Source of the DNA: Grammothele lineata
Taxonomy: Eukaryota > Basidiomycota > Agaricomycetes > Polyporales > Polyporaceae
Length of the DNA stretch: 64,000 nt
Direction of reading: 5' to 3'
Assembly: GCA_002150815.3 (NCBI GenBank)
Contig: NDFF03000001.1
Location: 310,001-374,000 of the forward strand
The stretch's first letter is position 1, and each line of letters starts with the position of its first letter. The translations under genes and the position numbers were made by a program. Under the pieces are notes generated by a model. That model was given only the letters and a program-made list of their open reading frames with translations, was not told the origin of the DNA and did not search any database. Of this stretch, positions 23,804 through 34,553 are shown piece by piece.

Positions 23804-25848
23804 ATGACCTCGCCGCATCTAAAGGCGGTGATATTCGATGTAGGAGCCCTCGACTCTGGCACTGTCGTCCGCAGGCTGACCAGCCCCACCTCTACGCACT
23901 GCAGATCGGAGGGGTGGTCTGCCGCAGCCCTCTGCTTGCGATCGCAGCGTACGAACGCGAGCACGGGATTCCTAGCAACTATATCAACTGCGCCATGTGA
24001 GTCTGCGCACTGGCTGGCGTCGGCGTCGAGGGCGGCACGCGTCGGGGCGAGCTTCCCTGTGTTGCAGCGGAGTCGTCGATCCCAAGGGCCTAGTTCGCTT
24101 ACCGCATTCTGCGCAGAACGGCCCGCGGATCCCATGGAGCATGGCAGATGTTCGAGCGCGGCGAGATGGCGCTCTTCCCCTTCTACGACCAGTTCGGCCG
24201 CGAGCTTTCCGATACGAAGGTCAACAACCCGGCCTATGTCAGTTATTGCGAGCGCCGTGGTCTGGGTATGACGTCTCCGCGCACTCCATGGCCCCATCCC
24301 TGGCGTTCGCTGACTTCCGTGATGTGGTTTTACCCTTCTTCCTTCTTTCTTCCTTCTCCTTCAACCACTGTCGTCGCTTAGCGTGCCCGGCATTGCCTGA
24401 CGCCTCGCTGCGCATCGACGGGCGCGAGGTGAGCATCGCTTGTCCGCTCTCTCCGATCGCAGAAGACTGCGCGAGCTGAAAGGAACTGTCAGCTGTTCGG
24501 CCGCATGATGAGGGAGAGCGCCGCTTTCGACGCCGCCGTCGTCGAGGCCATCAGACGCATCCGCGGTATGTCCCCTCCCCCACGCCCCGGTCCCTCTTCG
24601 CCCCGCGAACCACTTACGGCGGTCCCGCTGACGCATTCGTCTCGTTACGTGCCATCTAACTCTGCAATAAACACCTGTCGACCCCTTCGTCCGGCCCCTT
24701 GGTGCGGGCCCTCCGATCGGGCCGCCCTCGAATAAAAACGGGGAATTGGTGCGCGCCCTGGCCACTGCTGCGCACGCTTCGCAAACCATCGCGCCCTGCC
24801 TGCGACCCAAACACGCTCAACTCACCGTCCGATGGTCAGCGGCGGGCAGATGGCGGCTCATCGCGCTCACCAACAACTTTTCCAAGACCGACGCCGCCGT
24901 CATTGGTGACGGCCCTCCTCCCGGCCTCAAGGATCGCTTCCCCGCGTTCACCACCGCGCAAGCGGAGCTCGAGTTCCTAGGATGGCACGAAGGCGCGGTG
25001 CCCCCGCGCGTCGTCGAGCTCTTCGACGACTTTTGCGACTCCAGCACGCTCGGGATGAGGTCCGTGTTCTGTCACTCCTCTGGGCGCTCGCCCTTCGTGG
25101 CGTTCTTGCTCACGTCTCTCTCCTTGCGCACCCCCTTCTTCTGATCATTCCTCACCGGCCCTGACGGCATTTTTGCCTTTTATACACGAAATATCGACGT
25201 CTCGTTGACACCTCTTCTTCAACTTTACGCTTTTCGGGCGCGTGCACTTTTTTCTATCTTCGTTTTCCTCCGTTCCTTTTTTATTTTTATTTTCCCCCTT
25301 CCTATCGTCACAGGAAGCCGGAGCCTGGAATATACCTCCTCGCCTGCGAGCGTAACGGGATCAAACCATCCGAGGCGGTCTTCCTCGACGACCTCGGCAT
25401 GTGAGTCTCCCCGCGTCGTCGTCGTCGGGCCCCCTTCGATGCCGCGATGCTGACGTGTGGATGCAATCTGCGTGCCAATAACCCGCAGGAACCTCAAAGC
25501 GGCCCAGGCGCTCGGGATGGAAACCATCCGTACGTGTCCTCAATTTTTCTTCGCAGCGCGATCGTGCCCGCACAACGTCGACTGATCTCTCTCGACATCT
25601 TGACGCTTGACGCTTGACGCCGCGCGGTGGTGTTCAAACGTTCAATGACCATGCGGCCCTCCACACGAATTTTACTGCCTCTCTTTGTGACAGACGTGCC
25701 CATTGGTGGATCCCGCCAGGCGCTCGCGAAGCTCGAGGCCAAGCTCGGTATCCCCCTCGCCTCCCGCGAAAACGCCATCGCGCCCGGGCCTGGCACCGCG
25801 AAGACACCGGCGCCGCCGCCAGCGTCGGCGACGGCTTCCAAGCTTTAG
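23804..25848 (+). CDS. HAD-superfamily hydrolase with C-terminal peroxisomal signal SKL
   Basis: Haloacid dehalogenase-like hydrolase of the subgroup related to the N-terminal domains of epoxide hydrolase and ACAD10. Exons join as AVIFD plus IGGVVCRSPLLAIAAYERE (motif I region), then ITARGSHGAWQMFERGEMAL, FPFYDQFGRELSD, LFGRMMRESAAFDAAVVEAI, RLIALTNNFSK (motif II), RFPAFTTAQAELEFLG and VVELFDDFCDSSTLGMRKPE (motif III Lys), then EAVFLDDLGMNLKAAQALGM (motif IV Asp-Asp). Motif I keeps the nucleophile Asp, but the second Asp of DxD is Gly (DIGG), a feature of this subgroup. The final exon ends ATASKL, a textbook PTS1, so a peroxisomal matrix enzyme is predicted. Eight or so introns. The substrate is unknown. 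Confidence 0.9.
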
Positions 25849-26248
25849 TCGGCACGGCGTATTCAGTTGCGGCGAACGCGCGCCAAGCGTTCCCGCCGGC
25901 CTGACGTACGCGGGAGGCGGGCTTTGCCAGCGCGTCGGCGCGGGCGCACCATACGTACGCGCGTTCGCGACGATCCGATTACTCTCCTTAGACGACGGGG
26001 CGGGGAAGCCACAGGCGTGTGGCGGGCGGGTATTGCACGGCGAGCGTGAGCGTATGTACGGGCGGGCGGGGGCGGGGACAGCGCTGTCTCACTGTATCTG
26101 TCCGTCCGTCTGTCTGTCTCGGTGTTTCGGTCTGTCGGTTTCTTGGGGTAGTCTATTTCATTAAGAACGCCGGCTCGCTTGGCGGGCGGATGGTTATGCA
26201 TTCGGGTGTGTACAGGACGGGACGAGACGGGCGATGCACGGTACACAT
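25849..26248. other. Convergent intergenic region, HAD-like and QCR10 3' ends
   Basis: Two 3' untranslated regions. Contains a degenerate CTGT/CCGT tetranucleotide stretch at about 26,097-26,145. No gene is supported. Confidence 0.5.
26097..26145. repeat. Degenerate tetranucleotide microsatellite (CTGT/CCGT/CGGT)
   Basis: About twelve imperfect copies of a four-base unit, such as CTGTCCGTCCGTCTGTCTGT, in the gap between two convergent genes. Simple-sequence repeat with no obvious function. Confidence 0.6.
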
Positions 26249-26726
26249 CTAGAACGGCTTGTCCGACGCGGGCGTCTTGTCCTCCCAGTAGCTCCCGATC
26301 TGTACGCGTACGTGTGCGCGCGGGGTCATGAAACAGGGCATGTGTGAGGGCAGGGAGGGCGACGTCGATTATCAGCGACGGGGGCTGGGTGTGGCAAAGG
26401 GCTGGGACGCACCACAGGCACTTTGGAGAGGAAGCCGCGCTTGACGAGGGGCGTGACGGAGAGCAGCTGGAGGTCCGCGGGAGAGCACGTAAGATGGCAG
26501 ACGCGATGCCGAGTAAGGATGAGCGTGGCGACGTACGTAGAGCGCGGCGACGCCCGCTCCTGCGCCCCAGAGCCCCAAGCTCGGTGTCCAGGTGCGGAAG
26601 AACTGGGTTGTATTGAGAGCAGACCCGGGCTCAGCCGATACGCAAAATCGTGCGACGGCGATGAGGCGACTTTACCTGCTGGACGGGCCTCTGGGGGGGG
26701 ACAGGGTGGAAGAACACACGGGACAT
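26249..26726 (-). CDS. QCR10: Cytochrome bc1 complex subunit 10 (QCR10)
   Basis: Small single-pass subunit of mitochondrial complex III. Four short exons join in one frame: MSRVFFHPVPPQRPVQQ (26,676-26,726), FFRTWTPSLGLWGAGAGVAALY, LLSVTPLVKRGFLSKVPV and IGSYWEDKTPASDKPF with the stop at 26,249-26,251. All junctions have GT and AG borders. The core pattern, a proline-flanked WG-rich membrane helix followed by VP-x-hydrophobic-G and then EDKTPASDKP, is the QCR10 signature: yeast Qcr10 also ends with an E-D-x-T-P-x-x-D-K-P motif. About 70 residues, which is the expected size. Easily missed, since no exon exceeds about 70 bases. Divergent from NOP16. Confidence 0.82.
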
Positions 26727-27140
26727 GGCGACGAAAAGCGGGTTCCGAACGATGAGGAGGACGAGGAGAACGGTGTGCACGACGGTTTTTGCTAGAGGAC
26801 TCGGTCGCTGGCGAGCGTGCGACGCGGGCTACGGGATCTCCCGAGCTTGGGGGCGCGCGACGCCGGCGTCCTCCAAGGTTGCCGAAGGGCGGCCCGCGTG
26901 AGCCCGTTGCTGGTTTGCCATTTTCCACTCTGTCGTCCCCTCCTCAGGCTCGTCGCTCCTGTCGCTCTCTTCGTCCCCGCCGCCGCCTCCTTCTGCGCCG
27001 GCTTTACAACGACACCCCGGACTTGCGCACGCCTCTCTTGCGCAGCGACAGCTCTCGTACTTCCTCACTCAGCACCTTCCGACTGACCGGGCTTTCCTCT
27101 CCGCCCCGGGCGCGGTTTTAAGCAACAAGTTCGAATCAAA
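26727..27140. other. Bidirectional promoter region, QCR10 and NOP16
   Basis: 414 bases between the divergent start codons. GC- and pyrimidine-rich on the NOP16 side; no TATA box is visible. No gene is supported. Confidence 0.5.
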
Positions 27141-28474
27141 ATGGCAAACCCGCGTCAGAGGCGCAAGTTGCGTTCCGGGAACCACAAGCCTGTGCAGCAC
27201 TCGCGCCGCGCGAAGAGCCTTTTGAAGAAACAGCCACGTTAGTGCTCCCTCTTTTTCCTTTGCCGACCGCCGCCCGCGCACGGACAGATCTGTCTCCCAC
27301 CGCGCCGCCGCGTGCGAGACGTCGGGGAAGACGACACGGCGTACATGGGATCGGGTGCGGCAAACGGTGGACGTGGACGCGGTGCTGACGATGCATTTTC
27401 TTGTTCCGGAATTAGCCATACGGGGGCCTAAAGTTCTGCAGGACGCATGGGACGCGCACAAGACGGTGAGACAAAAGTGCGTGCATGGTTTAGTTTTTTT
27501 TTGCAACTCCGACGTGTCGGTGTCAGTGTCGCTGCTGTGGCCGCGCCGTACGCGCTTCCCCGTCGGGACTCGAGTCCGCGCAGGGTCGCTCCCTCGCTCA
27601 GTGACGTCGTTACGGAAACAAGCAGCGTGCGCACGCGCGGGAATGGTGATAGCTGATTTCTATGTTCGCGCTCATTTGCAGTTACGAGGCGTTGGGGCTC
27701 GCCGCTTCGCTGAACCCGATCGCGTCCGGAGGGAGCGAGAAGCCGCTGACGGCGCGCGGAGGGGCAGAAGAGCCCGGCAAGGTACCGGAAGCATCGACGT
27801 CGGGCACGGCGAAGGCCACGGTGGCAAGGGACGTGCCTAAGGGGTTCGGGAAGATCATTCGCGACGCGCAAGGGAACGTCGTGGACGTCGTGATGCCAGA
27901 GTCGGACGACGAGGACGAGGGCGAAGGCGAGGACGCGGCAGAAGCGGGGCTGGAGGAGGTAGCGGACCCGCGCTCGGACGAGCAGTCGGCAAGCTGGGTT
28001 GGGTTAGGCTCCGATCGCGGGATGGGGGCCCGGGCTGGGGGCTCGGGCGTCGTGGAAGGTGAGTGCGCCGCGGGAAGGAATTCTGTGGCATGCACGGATC
28101 GGGAGCTGGCGAGGTGGAAGGGTGTGATAGCATCATGGGCATCATCGCATGCATCGGTGCTTCTCATCCGTCCGTCACGGCGGCTTCCCGGTTCGGGCAG
28201 CGGCAGCAGATTGGCGGGCAATGGGGCTCACATGTTTGTCGGCGTGCGTGCCCTAGCTTTGGAGCGGCTGTCGGAGGCGCGCGGGGGCGCTGTGCGGCGG
28301 CACACGTCCAAGGGCGAGCTAGGAGTGCTGCGGGCGTTGGTCAGCAAGCACGGGGAAGACGTGGAGGCGATGGCGCGGGACCGGAGGGCGAACGTCGAGC
28401 AGCGGACGGCCGGGGAGCTGAGGCGGGCGATCCGCAAGGCAGGCGGCTTCGGTGCACTGAGAGGTGGAGGATAG
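27141..28474 (+). CDS. NOP16: Nucleolar ribosome biogenesis protein NOP16
   Basis: Pre-60S assembly factor of the Nop16 family. Exon 1 encodes a strongly basic N-terminus, MANPRQRRKLRSGNHKPVQHSRRAKSLLKKQ in two overlapping halves, typical of the family. The second exon has IRGPKVLQDAWDAHKTVRQ, the defining Nop16 motif (I-x-x-x-x-V-L-x-x-x-W-D-x-x-K-T-V-R-Q-N), which splices into NYEALGLAASLNP. An acidic linker (PESDDEDEGEGEDAAE) follows, and the end has ALERLSEARGGAVRRHTSKG, ALVSKHGEDVEAMARDR and the C-terminal ELRRAIRKAGGFG. Introns near 27,237-27,415, 27,477-27,681 and 28,060-28,255. They are longer than most in the window. Start at 27141 has an A-rich context. Confidence 0.87.
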
Positions 28475-29464
28475 TCGCACGGTCTGGCTGGCGTGGGGTC
28501 GGGGTGGGCGACCGGGGGACCGGGAGGAGGGGGCCGAATGCAAGAGTGAAGTGGCTGTACTGTGCCATTGTGCGGAAGAAAATCGAAGGCGTCGGCTACT
28601 CGAGAAGGGCGTGACCGAGGCCCGCGTCCAGTCGGGAGCACTTGAACGGGCACTCCGAGTCGATGGCGGCGGCGACGGGCGCAGAGGGCGTACGTGCAGT
28701 GCAGGCGCACGGCGTGCCGGGACACGCCCCAGTGGTTCAGCCAACGTCAGATTCCGATCGTGCGTCCCTGTCGTGATATCTGCACGTCCGCCCGACTTTG
28801 AGTTCGCTGCTTCCGATTCAATTTACTGGCGTCCCCATCGGACGCCCCTACAGACGCCCGGAACTCTATCCTCTTTCGGGTCGACGGCTCGGCCAGACGC
28901 CCTCCGGGGCACTCACCCACCCCGTCACGGTCGACGCCCGACGGCCTCGTTGGAGCCCCGCGCAGGCATCTCGCCCGCGAAAGCTTTCGTCCGAAGAAGA
29001 CGCGTCCGCTCGAGCGTGCGTAGGACGGCGCGGGCGGGGCGCGCGGGGGGGCGCACGCGCGGGGACAAGGGCGAGTTGCCGAAGACGCGCGAGGCATGGT
29101 ACAGCACACACTGGTGCATTATTTGGGCGGAGACGCCGAGACGGGAGGGGGCCCGCTGGAATGGGCATAGGCAGCCCGGGGGCAGGCGCCGTGCTGGTGG
29201 GGAGGAGGGCGCGATGGGAGGCTGCGATGGCATGGAAGCACCTGGCTTGCGAATCGGCCGTGTTTGGGCAGGGGTGACACCCGTCCCCGCGCTCACTCTC
29301 GTTTTCGGTTTCGGTATTGCGGGGTGCGGGACGGCCCGTGTCCGCCCATGGCCTGCCTTATGCTCCTCGTCCTCCCTTCCTCTCTCGGCCATCTATAAAT
29401 CCTCCCGCCCCGCCCCAGCCCTCCTCGCCGACCTCCCCGCGTCCCGCCTTTGCTCCGTCCGCGC
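28475..29464. other. Intergenic region, NOP16 3' end to Zn2Cys6 promoter
   Basis: 990 bases with very high GC and long open frames on both strands but no recognisable protein. It contains the NOP16 3' untranslated region and the upstream region of the transcription factor gene, with a TATA box at 29394-29400. Confidence 0.5.
29394..29400 (+). promoter_or_regulatory. TATA box of the Zn2Cys6 factor gene
   Basis: TATAAAT lies 71 bases before the ATG at 29465, in a CT-rich core promoter. It supports 29465 as the start rather than the long frame that extends upstream. Confidence 0.55.
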
Positions 29465-32404
29465 ATGTCGCCAACAACTTCCGCCTCTCCCCAGAGCCGC
29501 ACCCACTCTCCCTCTCCCTACCCCTCCATGTCCCGCAAGACTCCCGCGCAGCCAAAATCCACAAGGCAGCAGTACTCCGGTCCGTCCTCCCACCCCGTCC
29601 CGCCGCCACCGCCGCCGCTCACTTCTCCCCCCAGCTTGCGGCGCGTGCCGTATGCGCAGGTCCGCTCCTCTGCCGTAATCATACCCGAGCCTATCTGACG
29701 TCCTTGACTAAGGGTCAAATGCGACCTCAAGGACCTGCCCACCCTCGCGTCCGGTAGTCACCCGCCTTGCTCAAATTGCAGCGAACGCGGTCTCAACTGC
29801 GTGTCCGTCTCTCCTTCGCTCCTCCTTCCATGCTCCTCGTCTCATCTTCTCTCCCTCCCGCTTCGCCCAGGGATGAGTTTGCCGAGGTCAAGGCGGTTAA
29901 GCTTCTCCGCAGGGGCCGCCGGCTCCAGAAAGTCGAGTAAGCCACCTCGCGCTCTGCCGCTCCGACCCGCCCCGCCTCATCCTGCGCACAGGGCCGTCTA
30001 CGGCAAGGCCAGCAAAGAGGACGCCGACCTTCACACCGTCATACCCCCTCGCAACGTCACGCCCCAACTCAAGCCCGAATTCTTCAGGTCCTCGTTTTTT
30101 CGCCGCTTCCATATCCAGCGTGAGTCGATCACCCGATCATGCCACCGGCCTCGATCGCTCACTAGCCACGCCAACCCGACCGTACACTAGGACCCATACT
30201 GGAGCCAACGGAGTACTGCCCCCGGTTTACCGAGTGGTACAACGGCCGGTCCGACTGTCTCCCGTTTGCCGGTCAGATAATCGCACTAGCTCTCGTCGTG
30301 TGGGCCGCGAGCTACGGTCTAGACGAAGGCGGCGAGGAGGTTCCCGAGCTCAGGGCTGAAGATGTCCAACAGCGCAAGGAGCGTATAAATGAGATGCTCT
30401 TCGAGCTACTCTACCTCGTCGACATCCACGGGCTCCTCCGTAAACCTTCGTGGGACGGTGTGCGAGCCCTGCTGCTCATTCTGCCTCTCACAGAAGGTGC
30501 GTGCCACTTAACCGCTCCCGCCGTGACCGCCAAGCTCCATCTCCACTTCCTCAGAGGTGCAAACTCCCATGGAACGCCTGGTGAGCGGCGACCTGCCTGA
30601 TGCGATGTACGCTAAGCTAACCGAACGGCGAAGGCGATGAGCGACGCGACGATGAGCCAAGTCTACGCTCTCTGCAGTCTTCCATCTTCGGATTCCGTTC
30701 AAAACGACTACGTTGATGCATTGGTCCGGGCGCGAATATTTTGGTACGCCCATGTTATTGATGGCGTTACCAGTGGCCTGCGCGGTGGCCGCATTATCCT
30801 GTAAGGCGATGATCGGTCTATTACTCTATCATTCCTCACCATTGACGGTGTTGATCAGGACCGACGACGACCTTTCCGCGTTCGAGTCGACCCTGCCTCC
30901 CATGAACAGTGATGGCAGCCACTCGGGTGCATACGCCTTCGCGTTTCGCTTTGCCACTATCCCGATTCGCATCGCCTCGGTATGTCGCGAGGGCCATGCT
31001 TCTCTCACAGGCCCCAAGGCTCGCCAGCGTGAGGAGATTGATGAAGAGGTCCTCCACGAATCGTGGGATACCCTAGAGAGGTGTTGGCGAGATCTTGAGG
31101 GACTGCGACAGCTCGGACCCTACGGCATCGTCCAGGCGGAAGACGTCGAGAGATTCATTGACGGATGGCAGGTGAGATGTGATCACAGCTGTCAACTACA
31201 TCTCCTCACGCTGACCCCCACCCTCGCTGCCGCCTACAGATTTTTCTCTTCGAGGCTCGTACGTGTGCTTCTCGTGTACTCCGCTGTTCACTCGCTGACT
31301 CATCCATTCCATCCATTCACAGATAATGTCATCCGCGAAGCACTCAAGCAGCGAATGGTTTCCCTCCCTGCCCAGGACACGGCGTCCTACCTCCCCGATT
31401 CGCACCCCTCCTCCAGATCCCGCAAGTCCGAAGCCATCATTCGTCTCCACATGAAGGCCAACACTAAATGCTTCAGCGTGGTACGACAAGTCGTCACCAT
31501 ACTACGCAAGAACCTCGGCACCCCTTTCTTTCAGTATGACGCCGCGTTGGTCCGTGACGGCTGCTTCTTTGCCGGATTCCTGCTTGCGGGGGAAAGTGGC
31601 ACGCGCGAAGACGTCGAGGTCTGTTTGGCCGCCCTTGCGGAAATGCGCTGGGCGTTCTCCAAGACGGACGAGCGGCAACGTACCGTCCGCCTGGTATGGG
31701 ACGCGCGGGCCGCTCAATCTCGTGGACAGACTTCTCGTGGCTTCTCCGCCAGCCCATCGGACGATGCGGCGCGGGGTCCAGGAGTCTTCGAGGGCAGCTA
31801 CGTTCGTCGTGCCTTGATGCGGCCCACGAGTGTCCCCCCTCTATCATTATCAGCAGCGACCATGGGTCCCAGCTTTGACGGCTCCGCTCCCCCGACCGCT
31901 TGCACCTCTGACGGCAGGTGGCCTTCAACGGCTTCTGGCTCGGGCTCGGAGCCGGAGCAATATCAGCCTTCGTCACGCTCTCCATCGATACCCAGTACCT
32001 CCTCGTCCTACACGCCGTCTTCGCACAGCGCCCTCAGCCTCAGCAGTGTATTGGGGCCTGACAGTGGCGTCAGCGGGTCGTCGCTCCTCATCACCTCGTC
32101 ACGCGTTCCTTCAGGGCATCCGACAGGCCAGAGCGGGTACTACGTACCGCCCTATAATTACCTGCCCATCACTGACGGGGTCGACGCACGGCCGTCCGCT
32201 GCGCAATCTTCCGCTTTGGAAACGCTGTCGCCCACGGAGCACGGTTCGGCGTTTAACCATCCCACGACTGGTTTCGAGTACCCGGGGGTCTCTTACTCGT
32301 CGTCGTCAACGTTGGCGCAACAGGACCCAGGGCCCAGCTATCTCCCTCCGCCGACGAGCCAGGGCGGCAGCCCTTCCTTCAGTGGCGCTACCTACTACCA
32401 ATAG
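29465..32404 (+). CDS. Zn2Cys6 fungal transcription factor
   Basis: Nuclear DNA-binding regulator of the Gal4-type binuclear zinc cluster family. A Ser/Pro-rich leader (MSPTTSASPQSRTHSPSPYP) splices into SACGACRMRR, then VKCDLKDLPTLASGSHPP and CSNCSERGLNCV, giving all six cysteines with the C-x2-C-x6-C ... C-x2-C-x6-C spacing. The cluster is split by introns near 29,583-29,635 and 29,660-29,714, with a third after it. A middle region (PTEYCPRFTEWYNGRSDCLPF, INEMLFELLYLVDIHGLLRK, RARIFWYAHVIDGVTSGLRG) and then AFAFRFATIPIRIASVCR looks like the fungal TF middle homology region. The C-terminal 200 residues are Ser/Pro/Tyr-rich, likely an activation domain, ending GGSPSFSGATYYQ. Target genes are not deducible. 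Confidence 0.9.
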
Positions 32405-32835
32405 TGGACGGCAGCGCAGCGGGTTCGGGTTCGCGGACACCCACAAGGTTCGGTCGTCTTCTCCCATAATTATTGTCGTCATGTTATCTTCCCTCGCTAT
32501 CGCTCTGCACTGTCGATTACGTCTCTTCCACTCCCCATGGACCGCTCAGTTACCCCTCGCTCGCCATTCGCTCTTCTGTATCTCTTGGACCGGCAACTTA
32601 CGTGTATATAGCCCTCTTCCCGTCGCACCGTCACATGCATTGTTGTCTGTATTACCATGCCACTCGAACCCCTTGTCCCCTTCTGTTCTCTGTCCTCTCC
32701 CGCGCTGGCGACCCTCATGTGTCAAATACTTCCGCATCCTGCATAGTTAGAGCCCTGATACAGTAGAGCACAAGACATCACGTTACATCGTAGCTACGCG
32801 TATGCGTGCGCATCACGTTTAACGTTAACACCGCA
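32405..32835. other. Transcription factor 3' region
   Basis: Downstream of the Zn2Cys6 gene. Moderately AT-rich and T-rich, consistent with a 3' untranslated region and terminator. No gene is supported. Confidence 0.5.
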
Positions 32836-33170
32836 CTATATCGCCATCTTGTCAATGGACTTCGTAATCATTGCCCGCAGGGCTTGCGCCGTCCACGTTG
32901 CGCCGACATCGCGTAAGAACGTGCTTTCCCGCGCAGCGCCGCCGGCGTACCAGATCTAGAACGACGCCGTTCCCACACGTCCATAAGTTGGCGAGGGAGA
33001 TCCCCTGCACCCTCCTCAATCGGGCGCGGCTACTGGACCCTGACGCGAGTGTGCGGGCACTCGGGTGTGATCCTCGAGGAATGATCTCTTGGGCGTGCGA
33101 GAAGAGAAATAAGCGCACCGTTGGGCGTCGGGGAAGAATGTCCACGGGTACGCCCGCACGACGACGCACC
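32836..33170 (-). CDS. Possible 3' part of an unassigned minus-strand gene
   Basis: Weakly supported. A last exon (32,836-32,955) would read IWYAGGAARESTFLRDVGA then TWTAQALRAMITKSIDKMAI and stop, with purine-first codon bias typical of coding sequence. It follows a TTCTAG acceptor, and a GTGCAG donor 55 bases upstream is in phase with an open frame containing QEIIPRGSHPSARTLASG. Upstream exons and the start were not resolved. The plus strand is also open here (34 codons from 32,855), so the strand itself is not certain. No family recognised. Confidence 0.25.
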
Positions 33171-33678
33171 GCGATCGTAGTGCATCGCGGCGGACTGCGG
33201 CGACGGCGGTCGACGGCAGTTAACGTTTCAGCACGCGACGGTCCGCGTACACCCCGCGGCGATGGCAGCCTCGGGCCAGGGCCGCCTGTCCGAAATTCTG
33301 GCGGGGGCCTCTCAGTCGCGCGCGAGGTTCCACGCGCGCACGCCAGACCTGCCTTTTGCGCGCGTTGTGCGGACGCGGCGGCGGCGGCCTGAGCTTCGCG
33401 CGGGGCACGTGCTATGCTCCTTCCGCGTCCTTCCGCGCCAGCGGCGCAGAGCTCCCGGCGTCCTCCCTGGGGCCACGGAGGATTTAGAGGTGGTCCGGGC
33501 GCGCCGCGCGGGCCCTTAGTCCCAATCTAAATCCCAGAGGGTTGAGGAGGGGGGCGCGATGGGACGCCGTGCGTCCGCCGCGCACGTCGCGCGATCGCGC
33601 GCCGTCGACGGTACGGACTGTATGAATATTCACGCTGTTGCAGGGGCGAGCGCGAGGCGGGCCAGTGGTAAGCGGGCG

Positions 33679-34054
33679 CGCTGGGAGAGGGGGACCTGGA
33701 TGCGGGCATATTGTGCACACGGTAAGACGTCAGCGCGTCAGCCTCGAGCGCGCGAGAGAGACGCCCTTCGGCGGGACACACGCATCATGCGCGTACGAAA
33801 CACCTGAGGCGGTAGACGCAGAGATGAGGTATTGGATGAATGGGATGAATTGGTGATGCTGTATGTGGGAACGGACAGGCGGCCGCCCCTCCGCGACCAG
33901 GTACAGTACGGCCAATGTCCGCGCTGGACGGCAGTACTGGCAGCGGCGGCGACCGTTGAGGCACGTCGTCAAGATCATCGCGCTGAAACGCACAGCGCGG
34001 TCCACAGAGGACCCACCGCAGATCACGTACGACAAGCTCAGGCGCGAGCTGTGA
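33679..34054 (+). CDS. 3' exons of an unassigned plus-strand gene
   Basis: Three segments join in one frame with proper borders. The first ends at 33,721 (ALGEGDLDAGILCTR, donor GTAAGA). The second, 33,822-33,900, encodes DEVLDEWDELVMLYVG and TDRRPPLRDQ (donor GTACAG). The third, 33,935-34,054, encodes YWQRRRPLRHVVKIIALKR, TARSTEDPPQITYDKLRREL and the stop. The sequence is basic at the end and looks like a genuine protein C-terminus, but I do not recognise the family. The 5' end is unknown; a possible first exon begins at 33,262 (MAASGQGRLSEILAGASQSR), which is unproven. Minus-strand frames are also open across it. Confidence 0.35.
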
Positions 34055-34553
34055 CAAGTGGACCACGCAGCACCGTCTCGTTTCTCCCGCCAGTGTCAAC
34101 ACCGGAGCGCCAGCCCAGGGCGGAGCCGTCAGGGCGGGGCCGTGGCGGATCAAATTCAACGGTGGTGAGGGGCGACCCGACGCTGCTGCGCCGCGACGGC
34201 AAGAGTTGTCGATGCCAGTCTCGGGGGTGCTAGAGCCGTTGCCGTGAGCTTGTCGGACATGTGGCAGGCCATTCGTCGTACGTCCATTCGAGCTGCGGGC
34301 GACGCGATAGTACAACGCAGGGCGAGCCGGCGTCGCGTACCTCCGCCGCCGCCGACGTACCGGTCCAGTACAGCGTCGCCTGGCCGCGTCCATCGTGCTT
34401 CGCGAGTTCGAACAAAGACCATGAGGATAACGCATGTTCCGGCGAAGGCGGTTGGTGGCTTGAGTGGCTCCGCGGGAGCGTAAGGGTCGAAGTGCTTGAG
34501 CCGTCTTTCCGCAATACAGCGCGCCCGCGTTCCCAGCGACACGACGTGCGGGA
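34055..34553. other. GC-rich stretch open on both strands, unresolved
   Basis: Long open frames exist on both strands between about 34,230 and 34,540, for example HFDPYAPAEPLKPPTAFAG on the minus strand and MSDMWQAIRRTSIRAAG on the plus strand. Neither can be tied to a start, splice pattern or family. It may hold a further small gene. Confidence 0.3.

Noticed and set aside
28464..29678. 404-codon open frame covering the NOP16 to transcription factor gap
   Set aside because: GC-driven frame with biased, repetitive composition. It only joins the zinc cluster by chance; the ATG at 29465 behind a TATA box, with an intron into SACGACRMRR, gives a better model.
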